Part shown: positions 10,890 through 21,041 of the stretch, one piece after another
Position numbering within the stretch: position 1 is the stretch's first letter
Layout of the letters: each line of letters starts with the position of its first letter
Origin: Dromaius novaehollandiae
Lineage: Eukaryota > Chordata > Aves > Casuariiformes > Dromaiidae
NCBI RefSeq assembly: GCF_036370855.1
Contig: NC_088132.1
Location: forward strand, 59,806,841 to 59,870,840
Length of the DNA stretch: 64,000 bases
Direction: 5' to 3'
The notes under the pieces: model-generated
Databases searched by the model: none
Told to the model about the DNA's origin: nothing
What the model saw: the letters and a program-made list of their open reading frames with translations, nothing else
Translations under genes and position numbers: made by a program

Positions 10890-12775
10890 TGTGATTTTAT
10901 AACACTGTGACTGCAGTTTTACTAGTCCTCAGGGTTCAGAGCAAAAGTATTTGTATTTACTTGCTCTGAATTTTAAGTGCCTTCTGCTGAGTACCTTAAC
11001 GAAAGCATCTTTCAGAAACGTGGATCTCTCAGATCAGTTTATTCTCCTGTATTGGTGAATTGTGGCCTTTCATCCTGAACCATACAGGACCCATAAAGCA
11101 CCAGTCTCTAACAGCATTTCACCTCTGCAAATCTAGTGGCTCCCACTATGTTATACATAATATTATGCCCTGACCTTTCAGGAAGCTCAGCAGTCAGTAA
11201 TGCCACTTATCTGTGGGTTTCTTTGCTGCTTCTTCAAGAAGCAGGTAACCCACTGGTTTGTCATGACATGTGCATTTCCCTCGGATGAATTATTACAGCA
11301 TTTCATCATCTTTTCTTGGTGAAATGAAACTGCCAAAAATCCCTATGAGTGTATTTTTGGTGAAAATATCTGGAACCTCCCTCTCATGACTAGTTCTTTG
11401 ACAAAATGGGCTGGATTTTCTCACCTGTGGGTAGCAGCTTTACATCTAAAAAAGAGTTATCTGCAATACCTTGTCACAACTATGAAATGCAGCAGAAACC
11501 GGCAAGGTACCTTGCCATGTGTATCCCTTTGGGAATATAGAGAATTAAAAGTTGTTGGCCCCCAAATCATAAAACTTCTGTCTGTGAAAGGAGATTGTTA
11601 GAGCCAGAAAGTGACCTTATAAGCATGGAGTTTGGGATGGGAAAAGCAGGTGTCATGTACATCTGGGGACTTGTTCTCCTTCCTAACGCTTCAGGCATTA
11701 ATTCAGGCTTTGGAATCCAAAAGGAAATTAGGAAAAGGAAAAGCTTTCAGTCGAAATGGGAAAGACATCTCTGGCAGGACTAAATGATGTCCTGCCTTCC
11801 TGAGTTTTGGTTATGCTGCTAATCATTCCTGTATGATGTGAAGAGCTGCCTTTACAGTCTGTCTAGAAAACACACTGCAACTGTAGCAGGGAGCACCAAA
11901 ATGTGACAAATCACTGAAACACACAATCTAAGTAAAAAATGGAGCAGAGAAAAAAGGGCCTGCAATGAATAGCGTTAGTCAGTTTATAATAAGAGAGGGA
12001 ACAGCAGTTTAGTCATGGTTGAATGTTTCCTATTTCCTCTTAGCATTCAGAGCCCCTTTTGATAATTGGGCTTTTGTGGAGAGAGAGGTGTTGGGATTCT
12101 CTGAGGTTTGGGGAATATCCTTGCTTTATCCTGAAAGCACCTCTCTGTTCCCTCCATGGCACAGCTTCTAATCCTACCCTGGATGCATTGAGACAAAATG
12201 GGCTTCTAATTTCATGGTTGAAGTCAGAAGAGATAATATCTGCTCAGCTCCCTGCATAAAAATTGCTTTCTAGCATAAGCCTCCTGGAATTCTGCTTTTG
12301 TGGCCTCAAAAGGATCAGGATGTGAGGGATCAGTCTATGTGTGCATGATCTCGGTGCGTGCCGAAAAATAAAATGCCAAGGTTCCTTTATACTATATAAA
12401 AATTTTAATAAGAGTCAGGTCACATAAAGCTTTTCACTGCCTTCCCCTTTTATTCTTAATATATGTTCCAACCATGTCTGTGGAATATAGCTTGTCAGTA
12501 TGTGTAGGTACAATCTGATTCATGTTGACATCTTGTAAAGACCGGGGAGGTGTTATTCAGGCAGCTGCAAGGGCACTTCTCGGAGAGTGGGAAGAAACAC
12601 TGTATTATGCCCCCTCCAATGTGAGTTTTTAAAGGTTACCTCATTTGTGCAGCATGTTCAAAGACATCAAAACCAAGCTCCAGTAAGAATCAGAGTCAGG
12701 AGAGGGTTAAGGAAGTAAACGATGCCTGATGTTAACATCTTTCCTCTTTTTCTGCTTTGTAAAAGATAAACGTTT
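10890..12775. other. Non-coding sequence, nothing firmly recognised
   Basis: AT-rich DNA with short frames only. A small perfect hairpin occurs near 11774-11797 (ggcaggac, 8-base loop, gtcctgcc). The stretch at 11400-11450 is weakly similar to the palindromic repeat class, but too degraded to call. Confidence 0.5.
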
Positions 12776-13480
12776 CAGATCTTAATCTGTGGTTCCCAGC
12801 AGTGCTTTAGGAACACTGCAGTAGGCCCGCAAAAATCGCTAATGCTGGGCCAAGCCGAGATAATGCGTCTCAGCAGGGATGACATAATGCCCTAAAAGAA
12901 GACTATGATGTAATGCATATCTCAAAAATTGGAGCCAATTTCCGTTACAAAGCCTTAAAGTCTAGCACTAATGCTGCAATATGCAAAACTTCGGAGGTTT
13001 AGATCTTTTCTTCTCTTTATTTTTTTGAAAGAATAATTTTGTAAGGCTTACAGCCCTCGTACAGTCTGTGTCAGCTTCTAAAGAAGCTTCTCTCTCGTTC
13101 CGCACTTTCTGCAATTCTGGTGCTTACTGAAAGCCATTAAGCATTTCACCTTGGTTGAGGTGCCTGCAATGCATTAATACGAATGCTGTAATTTATAGCG
13201 CTAACATGGCTGTTTATGCAGGTGAGGCATAAAGCGTATATAGTATATTACAGTAAATCCCGCTTAATGAAGGTGTTATGCAGGGATTTATTAGACTCAC
13301 TAACATCTCATGGAAAAGTTAAATGGTATTTGCTAAGCTCAGCTTGGGTATCAGCCAGTGCAACTCTGTGGTCTTCGGTGGAGTTGCCCCTGATTAGGGC
13401 AAGCCATATCTGGGCCTGTGCGGTTTATAAGCCATCCTGTCTAGTTTTTCTTTCTTTTATTAGCAAATATGCTGTTGGAA
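12776..13480. promoter_or_regulatory. Candidate conserved enhancer-like block next to CpG island
   Basis: This block has the texture of a developmental conserved non-coding element. It is repeat-free and rich in TAAT/ATTA homeobox cores, octamer-like 'atatgcaaaa' and 'atgcatat', and GATA ('gagataatg'). It contains a 7-bp inverted pair TTTATGC/GCATAAA at 13213-13219 and 13227-13233 of the HOX9-13/CDX half-site type. It abuts the strong CpG island that begins near 13490. A 201-codon frame runs from here into the island but has no splice or domain support. Conservation is inferred from motif texture only. Confidence 0.4.
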
Positions 13481-13489
13481 CGGCAGAAC

Positions 13490-14300
13490 TCGTCTGCTGC
13501 TTAGGGCCGTGCTGGTGTGTGATCCTGGGGGACCGGCGTGCCGGGCGCTGCTGCTGGTGCGACTGGGAGCCGCCCCGGGTTTTCTGTGCTTCGCCCCTGC
13601 CGGGACGCGTGGGGCGGCAGGCGGCACGGCGCAGCGTGGCATGGCACAGTGTGGTGCGGCGCGGGGACCCACGCAGCGGGGCCACGCGGCGCCTGGGGCA
13701 GGGCTCGCACGGGGCACCTCTGCGCAGCTCCGCACCCCCCAGGGAGGCCGGCCCCTCGCCCCCGGGGAGCCAGCCTCAGCGGGCAAATACGGAAGGAAAA
13801 GGCGTTTTGGCAGCCCGTTAGCGGGCCGGAGGGCACAGGCTCCCGTGGCGGCCGCTGCGGTGCTGCACGCGGAGGGCTGCCCTCCGAGCGCCTGGCTCGC
13901 AGGCGCCCCTGGGACCGGCGCAAGCTCCTGTGCGCGAAGGCACATGTCCATCTCGCAAGAGTCACATCTTCGTGGTCAGCGCTCACACGCGCTCAGAGCG
14001 CCCCGTCCCCCTGCGCGGACGCTGCTCCTAGGCTGGGTGCCGGCCGGGGACTTCCTGAGGCCTGGTCCCCGGGGAAGGGCTCTCCAGGGGGCAGCTCTTC
14101 TGGCAGAGAAGAAAAATCCCGTTACGGCCTCTGCATCATTTCACTGGGAAGATCTCACAGACATGTCTTGAAGGGCAGAGTGACTTCAAGAGTGGTTACA
14201 CTGGAAACCAGCACCCTCTGAGGACAACCAGTGAGAGGGTTCACTTCGCCCTGGGGTCCCGGTCCGGTCCTCTCTGGGTGGCAGCTGCCAGTGCGATCCC
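13490..14300. other. Strong CpG island
   Basis: By hand count there are roughly 50 to 55 CpG in the 480 bases 13501-13980, against a near-absence in flanking AT-rich DNA. Both edges are sharp. The long overlapping frames here (161, 163, 220 and 227 codons on both strands) are expected from stop-codon scarcity in GC-rich DNA. Their translations are Ala/Gly/Pro/Arg-rich and show no domain. The best interpretation is a promoter-associated or developmental-gene CpG island whose transcript I cannot identify. The enhancer-like blocks on both sides favour a regulatory role. Confidence 0.8.
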
Positions 14301-14310
14301 GACTGCCGTG

Positions 14311-14545
14311 ATCCCCCTGTGGCAGAAAGCTGATCTGCGCTAATCAAACCATCTCGCCAAAGCAACTGAGATATTGATATGTAACCGCAGTTGGCTCTTG
14401 TGAATTTGAGGTTTACATTTTTGCTTCTCCCCCTTAAGAAACATTGGGAGTGTCAGATACTGAAGGCTTGTGTTTACTTGCCTACAGATACAAGGTTGCT
14501 AACTCAGATTCAGCAGGCAAGTAAATTTGTGACCTTGTTCTAAAA
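14311..14545. promoter_or_regulatory. Candidate conserved block with 11-bp inverted repeat
   Basis: Immediately right of the CpG island lies repeat-free sequence rich in homeobox-like words (gcgctaatcaaacc, gatattgatatg). At 14473-14483 the word tttacttgcct recurs as its exact reverse complement aggcaagtaaa at 14515-14525, giving 11-bp arms around a 31-base loop. The arms could be paired protein sites or an RNA hairpin. Function is inferred; only the inverted repeat is directly visible. Confidence 0.35.
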
Positions 14546-14633
14546 ATTAATAAACCACCATCAGCACCTCAAACAGAGGGGGAAGCTTGCATCTGCTCAT
14601 GTTAGTTCAAGCCTGGACCTGCTTTTCATCCAG

Positions 14634-14767
14634 AATGACCTGACTGCAAATGGAGGCTACTGTATTTTATGTCACAGACTGCTTTCTAAAGGAGACTGAC
14701 CCGAGACGCTTGGCATCATTAAATTGAGAACAACGCTGGACATGCACCACCACCACACAAGTGAAAG
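14634..14767 (+). other. Possible non-coding exon downstream of CpG island
   Basis: A pyrimidine-rich acceptor 'gcttttcatccag' ends at 14633 and a good donor 'gtgaaag|gtgagt' follows at 14768, bounding 134 bases. The frame beginning at the first base is closed by an in-frame stop and no other frame looks coding, so if real this would be a UTR or long non-coding RNA exon driven from the CpG island at 13.5-14.3 kb. Confidence 0.2.
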
Positions 14768-14939
14768 GTGAGTTGCTGCCTCAAATTGTTTTAAAAACTC
14801 ATTATTGTTAATAAATACCAAGCTGTGTTACGTGCACCATTTCATTAAAAGAGGATAGCCAGGAGTAGAGCTTAATTATCTTGCTCTCGTAAAAAACTCT
14901 AGGGGCAAAAGGGGAATATATAATTATGGTGTCAGTATG

Positions 14940-15180
14940 GCCTACCGTCCTGCTGGCGGGCCGTCGAGACAGGAACCCAGATCTCTAATCTGACCTCACC
15001 TCTGCCATATTGACTGTTGGGGCACATCATCTAACCTCCTTTCTAAAATGGGAGCCCTAACACTTGCAGAGCTAAGTAATCAAAATCTGAAGACCAGTTT
15101 TCGTATGAGGACTGGAGCATTTGTAAGCCAAGCATTTGTAAGTCTTTTAAGAATTACTGTGAAACTCTTTTCATTATACC
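14940..15180 (+). mobile_element. Degraded MIR/CORE-SINE-like element
   Basis: The order of phrases matches the tRNA-derived SINE core found in MIR and CORE-SINE families. An 'aacccagatctctaatctg' phrase is followed by 'acctctgccatattgactg', 'ggcacatcatctaacctcct', 'ttctaaaatgggagcccta' (canonical 'tctgtaaaatggggataat'), and a tail with 'aagtcttttaag...actgtgaaactc'. The 5' tRNA-like head near 14940 is too diverged for A and B boxes to be called. Orientation is plus. Identification is from memory of the consensus. Confidence 0.55.
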
Positions 15181-16929
15181 TTTATGCATACTTAGATGCC
15201 TACTCACCTCATGCTAGCTGACTTGGACTCTGCAGCCAGGATTGCATTGGCAAAGGAGGCGTTGCATGACAGTCAGTCCCCAGCCACACTATGAAATTGC
15301 ACTGCTGCTGACATCAGTTGTCCTGGATCCATGTAGAAAACAAGATATCCACTAGTGTCAGCCATGTGGGATGGATTTCGGTAAGAGTTCAGGAAAGAGA
15401 AGCATGGACCGAGGTGTGCAATATATCTACAACTAAAAACTCAGTACAGTGGGCTATGCATCTTCTAGTCAGCACAGAGGGAGTCAGGGAGTAATGAGGC
15501 TGCGCTTGTACAGTAGAAACCAGCCCAAGCCCCCCAGGAGCTGTGGGTATCCAGTCACACTGCTGGCCTGTTCACCCACCCCGACATCTTTGCTTCTAGT
15601 GCTACTGCTCCAGCCAAAGGAAAGCTATTTCACAGACATAACCTGCTTTTCTTTTGTCACATCAGTATACTTCTATGCGATCGGCTTTATTGCTGGTACC
15701 CCAATAACCTGCTGCCAGGACTGAGTCCATTGCCTTGGCCGCCTAATTAATCTCAGCAGTTACGTTACATAACTCTGAGCAAAGCCTCTCCCCTGGTGCA
15801 GAAGTACCTTGGGCTTACAAACGTCCCCAGGGACTTGCAGCTGCAAGTATAGTGAAATGGGGGGAGCTTGCTTCCTACTGCTACCTGCTGTTTGGTAGAC
15901 TGTAATGTCTGTTGGGCTAACAGATGATGGAAAATATATGCCACCACTGTGCAGTGTCGTGGTAGTGCGGTGAAGTGTCTAGCTGTGACTTTGAGTAAGT
16001 TAGCCCGGGAAGACGGGCAGAGTAACATCACTGCGCTGCTGCTGATGCCAAAGCTTGCATGGAGCTAGCTGGGGTGTCTCTGTGCCAGTGCTGCATGGAT
16101 GTGCCTGCATGGCCTCACGCTTGCTGCAGTGCAGCCGGAGAGAGCTAGGTGTTCACTCCTGCTGTCACACTCTGCGATACAAACATCTAGCATGCCTCTA
16201 GCACTTTTCATTTGTGCATCTCCAAGGTTGCCCACAGGCATGAGTTGCTTTCTCTGTCATCCCCACTTTGAGGGATAATAAGGCCTAGGAGCCAGCTTCT
16301 CTATATGACTCAGCCATGGGTTCACTGCCCGCAGTTTGATTCATCTCAAATTAAAGGTACAACAGCTGCTAGGGAAAAAGAACCAGTCTGCCTAGAAATG
16401 TCCCATAGGATGGCAGATTGCAAAAACTATGGCCAGAGAAACCTTTCTCTACCTGAGAAAGGAGCAGAGTTGAAAAGCACTTGACTCATCTCTTCCAGAT
16501 TCAGAAGGGCACAGCGACAACTGGTCAGCTTCTCCCATTTGACACTATCCCATAGGATGAGAACAGTAGGTCTCTGTGACATTAAATGCAATGAATTTAG
16601 AAGGAATTACAAAGGATATTGGTTTGTACACTGAACAGATAGCCTGTGGTCTTCATGGATGCAGACACTCAATGTCAAGCATGTATGGCTGGATTTTTAA
16701 AGAATGTTGGAGAATGTAATTGTCACTGGCTACCACACATATGGCTAAGATAACCGGGGCTGGATTTCACCCTACAGTGCTGCAGCTGATCACCTCTGGG
16801 GTATGTCTGTGCATGCCTGAGAGAACTGCCCAACTGGCTGCGTGCACTGAAGGTTTTTTCTTCCTCTGAATCATTATTTATAATATTTCTAGAGACAAAA
16901 GACTGAAGGAAATGAAATCACATTGGAAC
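15181..16929. other. Non-coding sequence, nothing firmly recognised
   Basis: Balanced composition and short frames only. The word 'tcccataggatg' occurs at about 16400 and again at about 16549, a minor internal similarity. A stretch near 16220-16320 faintly resembles SINE-tail text but is too weak to call. Confidence 0.5.
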
Positions 16930-17062
16930 ATGAATGTTCAAAGGTAAAAGCCAGACCCACAGGGGAGTTTGGGAGTCAAGCTCTTTCTTGTTTGCATATC
17001 CAACTTGTCAATGAGCTTAGTAGGAAGTTAGGTGCCTAAATCTCTTTGTAGATCTGCTCCTA
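16930..17062. repeat. Degraded palindromic repeat ('aggtgcctaa' type)
   Basis: The right arm reads 'aagttaggtgcctaaatctc' followed by 'tttgtagatctgctcc', close to the remembered sauropsid repeat arm 'agttaggcgcctaaatacctttgaggatctgggcc'. The left end 'gttcaaaggtaaaagcc' corresponds to the inverted arm ('ttttcaaaggtatttaggc'). The middle is scrambled. This is a second subtype of foldback repeat in the window. Confidence 0.55.
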
Positions 17063-18649
17063 TGAGGCAAAGTATCACTGTGTTATGCTCATAATCTACA
17101 CAACTGAGAAGGGAAGGAAAGCAATTCCTGTTGCCTTTGTTCCCTGGAACTCAAAAAATCTTCTGGCATAATTTTGAAAGCACCTTGAGAGCTACTTCAA
17201 GGTACTTCCAGTGCAATGATCATGCAGGTGAAACCTCTACTATCTTTTGTTAGCTGTGCCCAAGCATACCATTGATTTCACTGTGCCATGTGGCTTGAAG
17301 TCACTGTGTTCTCACTGCATCTAGCGATAAGATTCAAATTCAGGCTACTCTCCACCCTGTGCCTGAGCTTCCTACCTACAGATCTGCTGGCTGAATGGAT
17401 AGTGGTTTGGTCCTAAGAGCAAGCCAGCAATGAAGTAACATGACAGCACAGATACTCTCTTAGCAACTGCTTCACTGGCTGCAGGTCACCTGATGTGCTG
17501 GGCCAGGCTGTCCTGCCTCTCCTTTCACTCCTTGCTGTGCAGAGGGCACTGAGCGGTGATGGAGGCCTTCGGATTTCTCTTGGTCAGGAGATCCTTGCTA
17601 GCTCCTGTACGGCACCTGAGTGTAACTTGCTACAGAGGAGATGCAGCACACCACCCATCTTCCCCAGTTTTCCTTCTGGACAGCAAAGCCCTGCAAAGGA
17701 CACTACACCGAGTTTTAGGAGCTCTGAGCCATTACACTCAGAGCCTCTGGAAATGGAGATTACATCTATGCCTGTCTTTGCTGCTATCTCTATTGGAGTG
17801 GCTTCTAGTTTCCTGCTGTTCAGGCAAGAACAATTCATCTTCTGAAAACCCTGTGTGCCCTGAGGCCATTGGAGCTGGGTGCCTTTGGGCTGGTCACCTA
17901 TTTTGCTGCAGGCCACTGAAACGGTGGTGACTGAATACTGGGAGAGCTCCCTGGAGGCGGGAGAGACCGCCTGGATTTGCCGGGGCACGTCTGAGCATGG
18001 TGCCTGGCCCCTCTCGCTCCTCTTGTGCTTTGCAGAGTGACTCACCCGCCCCCAGCTCTGTAGAAAAAATAAATCACAACTGCAGCTACAGATGGCAATG
18101 CTGAGGGCACCAGCGCTGGTACTAAGTGGAGAACAGCTGCGGGAGGACAGGCATGCTGGGGGGCAGGTTTTGGTGACAGAAGCAGTTCAAGTTGCCTCTG
18201 GGTGCCCCGTTAATTTCACAAAACAAAACCTGTTCGCAGTCCCACAGTGACACTTTAACAAGCTACGGCTCCATTTTTATTTTGCATTTCTTGTGCGTGC
18301 TCAGAGGAGTTTAACTTATTCAACTCGTAGGATGCTGCAATACAAACAGCTGCAGTTTAAACAGACGACACGTCAATCCAGGCTTATAACACCACAAAGA
18401 AACTTACGTTTCTGAGTTGCTGGCACAGACTTGGGCTTCTGAGGGCATGACAGCTCACAGACCAAATGAATGGTCCAGATAGCTTCAGCAGAACATCTCA
18501 GCTGAGGAAAAGCCTGATCTGGCGAGTGGTGCTGTGTGCTGGGGAGGTTTCTGACTGAGAGGGGTGGGGGACGGCAGCCACCTGCCGAGGGGAAGCCCCC
18601 TGAGCACCACCAGGGTGGAGGGAAGGCGTGCACAGGCCTCCCCACACAA
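17063..18649. other. Non-coding sequence, nothing firmly recognised
   Basis: Open frames of 116 to 153 codons overlap on both strands around 17500-18045 with no domain. The stretch 18240-18390 is repeat-free and conserved-looking, but this is an impression only. A weak minus-strand exon-like interval at 18408-18501 is discussed among the rejected items. Confidence 0.45.
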
Positions 18650-18895
18650 AATAGTCACCGAGCGTGCGAGCACAGCCCGAGGGGGCTGCGCTTCCTCCTG
18701 CGGCACCGACCGCGGCAGCGCTGCCCCCGGCCCTCGTGCGGCTGCAGAGAGGACGGGGGAGCTGCCGGGGCGCCCAGGCTGGAGGCACACCAGGGTCCCC
18801 ACCATGGTGGCCAGCTGAGGGGCTGCTGCTCGATGGCCACCGTGGGTGCGCCTGGCTCCTGCGCCCCAAGCCCTCCCGCGCACCCATGGGGCCTC
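18650..18895. other. Small CpG-rich patch
   Basis: CpG is locally enriched (about nine in 18661-18720 and six in 18721-18780), with GC-rich composition. It is shorter and weaker than the islands at 4.8-5.4 and 13.5-14.3 kb. Overlapping frames of 120 to 174 codons on both strands are compositional. No transcript signal was found. Confidence 0.5.
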
Positions 18896-20846
18896 AGTGG
18901 CAGGAGATCGTCAGGCCTGGAGCTGAGCGGAAAGGGTCCAACTCAGCTTTACATGGCTGGGGCACTGCTAGGACTGCAGCTGCTCTTGGACGACAGCTAT
19001 GCTCCTCTTCCTGCTGGGACTATTAGGGATTTTATTTCCATTCCTGTGAAACCCTTGTGAGATACAGGGGCTGAAATGAGAAATTTATGGCTTTAGGCAG
19101 AGCTGGTGGCACCTCCTGTTACAAGGCCTGCACAATATTTGCCATCGTAAGAGTCTGTTTCCAGTTGCTTCTCCTTTTGCCAAGCGTATCTGCCTCAAGC
19201 TGCTATTTTATTTAAATTTCATCCAAAACATTGTCATTGTGTCTGAAAGTGAGGGCAGTGGAAAATACATTGTTTCACCTATCTACATCTGGGCGTGTAT
19301 ATTTATTTATTTTTATATATATGCAAAATCTGGCAATACTTTTGTGTTCTGCACTCTGGAATGTGAGTGTAGCTGAACAGCATGGGGTACTTCATCATTT
19401 CCATGCACATCTACCCAGACCTGACGGAGCTGCAAGCCCCTGCTCACACCAGCTCAGCAAAGATTTGCTGGGGCTGCGTGGAGCCAGGTTTCCCGTGGCT
19501 CCTCCAGCTGCGCCGAGCACGCCAGGGCCGTGGCCCAGCCGCTCAGGCCCCAGCCGCACCTTGGCTATGCCCCTATTGCCATTTGAGCCATGCCGGTCAC
19601 TGCTCGGAGGCAGGTTTGGGCTGAGGCTGGGTGCCCCGGGGCAGGCTGGCTCCAGCCCGTTTTGGGGAAGCCAGAGCTGGTGAACGGGAGGGGGACCGAA
19701 GAGCGTGTCTCCCTGAAAGAAAGGCGATTATCCCTTTTGCTTGTCCTTGCATTACCTGACCAATGCACAGCTACTGGTGGCAAGTACCGAACCCAGCCCT
19801 GGCCGCAGAGTGCGTTTCTTCTGGCACCTCCGGGAGACTGGCACGGGAGGGGAGAGAGAACGGTGGAGGAGATTTTCCAAGGAGTTCAAAATCAGAAGAG
19901 GAAAAGGCGCAGCTGAGGCTTTGCTGTGGGGCAAGTGTGAGGAGACGGGACGCTGGCCTGTAGGAAGCCAGGGCTTGCGGGTCCCACTGCTCACAGAAGG
20001 GCGAGAGGGAAGAATTTTACCTTGCTTTGGCTGAACGGCGTGGGAGTGAGCATGCAGCAAGCACCGGAGGGAATGCGAAAGTCTGACTCACAGAGGAGAG
20101 GAAGGAGGGGAGAAAAGATGGCTCCTGTGCTTTTCAAAATTATTTGCATAAAGAGGCTTGCTTAGTTCAGTGATAACCAAGGTTTTGGGCTCACAGGGAC
20201 ATATTTTCTTTACAAGGGATGAATTTCCTGGATGTAAAAGATGCTTGGATGCCAGATGTGATGTTCCTACAATCTTTGTGGTAACAAATTGTTAAATATC
20301 AGACTAACAGAGTGTGTGCAACTGCAGTTGCCTAGATTCCTATTTTTGAAGATGTTCTCATGCACAAAGGCACAGTTCTCTTCTCTTCATCTTGAAGCTC
20401 AGTTTCACATTCTAAGTTTCACCTGAAGCCCATAGCCTATTTTGTGTGTGTCCCAAATCCCCATCACCGAAAGGCAGCCACCTCTGGAGTCTGGAACCGG
20501 CTGATACTCAGTGCATTGCCCTGTAGCCGGGAATTAGGGCCATCAGTGCAGTAAGGTAAGAACCTTTTAGTTGCATGTTTGTCTTGCATCTAGCAAAATG
20601 AGATTTACTCCAAGACTGGACTCCTAGCCTGACCAGACTGAAATTGCAATAATAAAAAACCTAATATTATAGCAATTAATAATTTGGGCCAAGAATATAG
20701 TTGTCACCCCTCATATGAAAATAACATAAGATTCCACAAGCTTCCGTGCCACCTATTTCTTATGCCTTTAGAGTATCTCTCTCTCTTATATGCATATATA
20801 CACATATGCCCACAAACCTAAAATTTCATTATTTTTCTTCTACCAG
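18896..20846. other. Non-coding sequence, nothing recognised
   Basis: Moderately GC-rich from 19400 to 20050 with many overlapping short frames, then AT-rich. A donor-like 'gcagtaag|gtaaga' occurs at about 20556 without a convincing partner acceptor. Confidence 0.45.
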
Positions 20847-21041
20847 CTGAAGGGCAAAGTCAGTCTTGATGGGAGTAAACCCATGGTTCCAGGTTTACCT
20901 ATATGTAACAGGAGTTCACACTGCAGCGTCACGCCTTTGCTGGGATTTGGTTGTGTTGACCATAGAAGCACCAAACTGTTTAAAGAAAAAGGTTTTGAAG
21001 GGAAGAAATGGGACGTACATGTACCTTGCTGTTTACTCAAG
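20847..21041 (+). other. Candidate exon or exapted repeat, 65 open codons
   Basis: A strong acceptor ('ttatttttcttctaccag') precedes and a moderate donor ('ctcaag|gtaaag') follows. The enclosed 195 bases are open in one frame with both boundaries in phase 0. The peptide begins LKGKVSLDGSKPMVPGLPIC and ends CCLLK, with no domain I recognise. The DNA text 'cagtcttgatgggagtaaac' partly resembles sauropsid foldback repeats, so an exapted or chance interval is quite possible. No neighbouring exon was found. Confidence 0.17.

Noticed and set aside
11408..11450. Tiny minus-strand exon with good splice signals at both ends
   Set aside because: It would be about 20 bases long, and the text resembles a foldback repeat scrap.
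13509..14221. Open frames of 220 and 227 codons (and 161-163 on the other strand) as genes
   Set aside because: They lie in a CpG island where stop codons are rare. Translations are Ala/Gly/Pro/Arg-rich, several frames are open at once on both strands, and no domain or paired splice sites support them.
18408..18501. Minus-strand exon-like interval of 94 bases
   Set aside because: The acceptor 'cttttcctcag' is fair, but the donor has C at the last exon position and no partner exon or family match exists.
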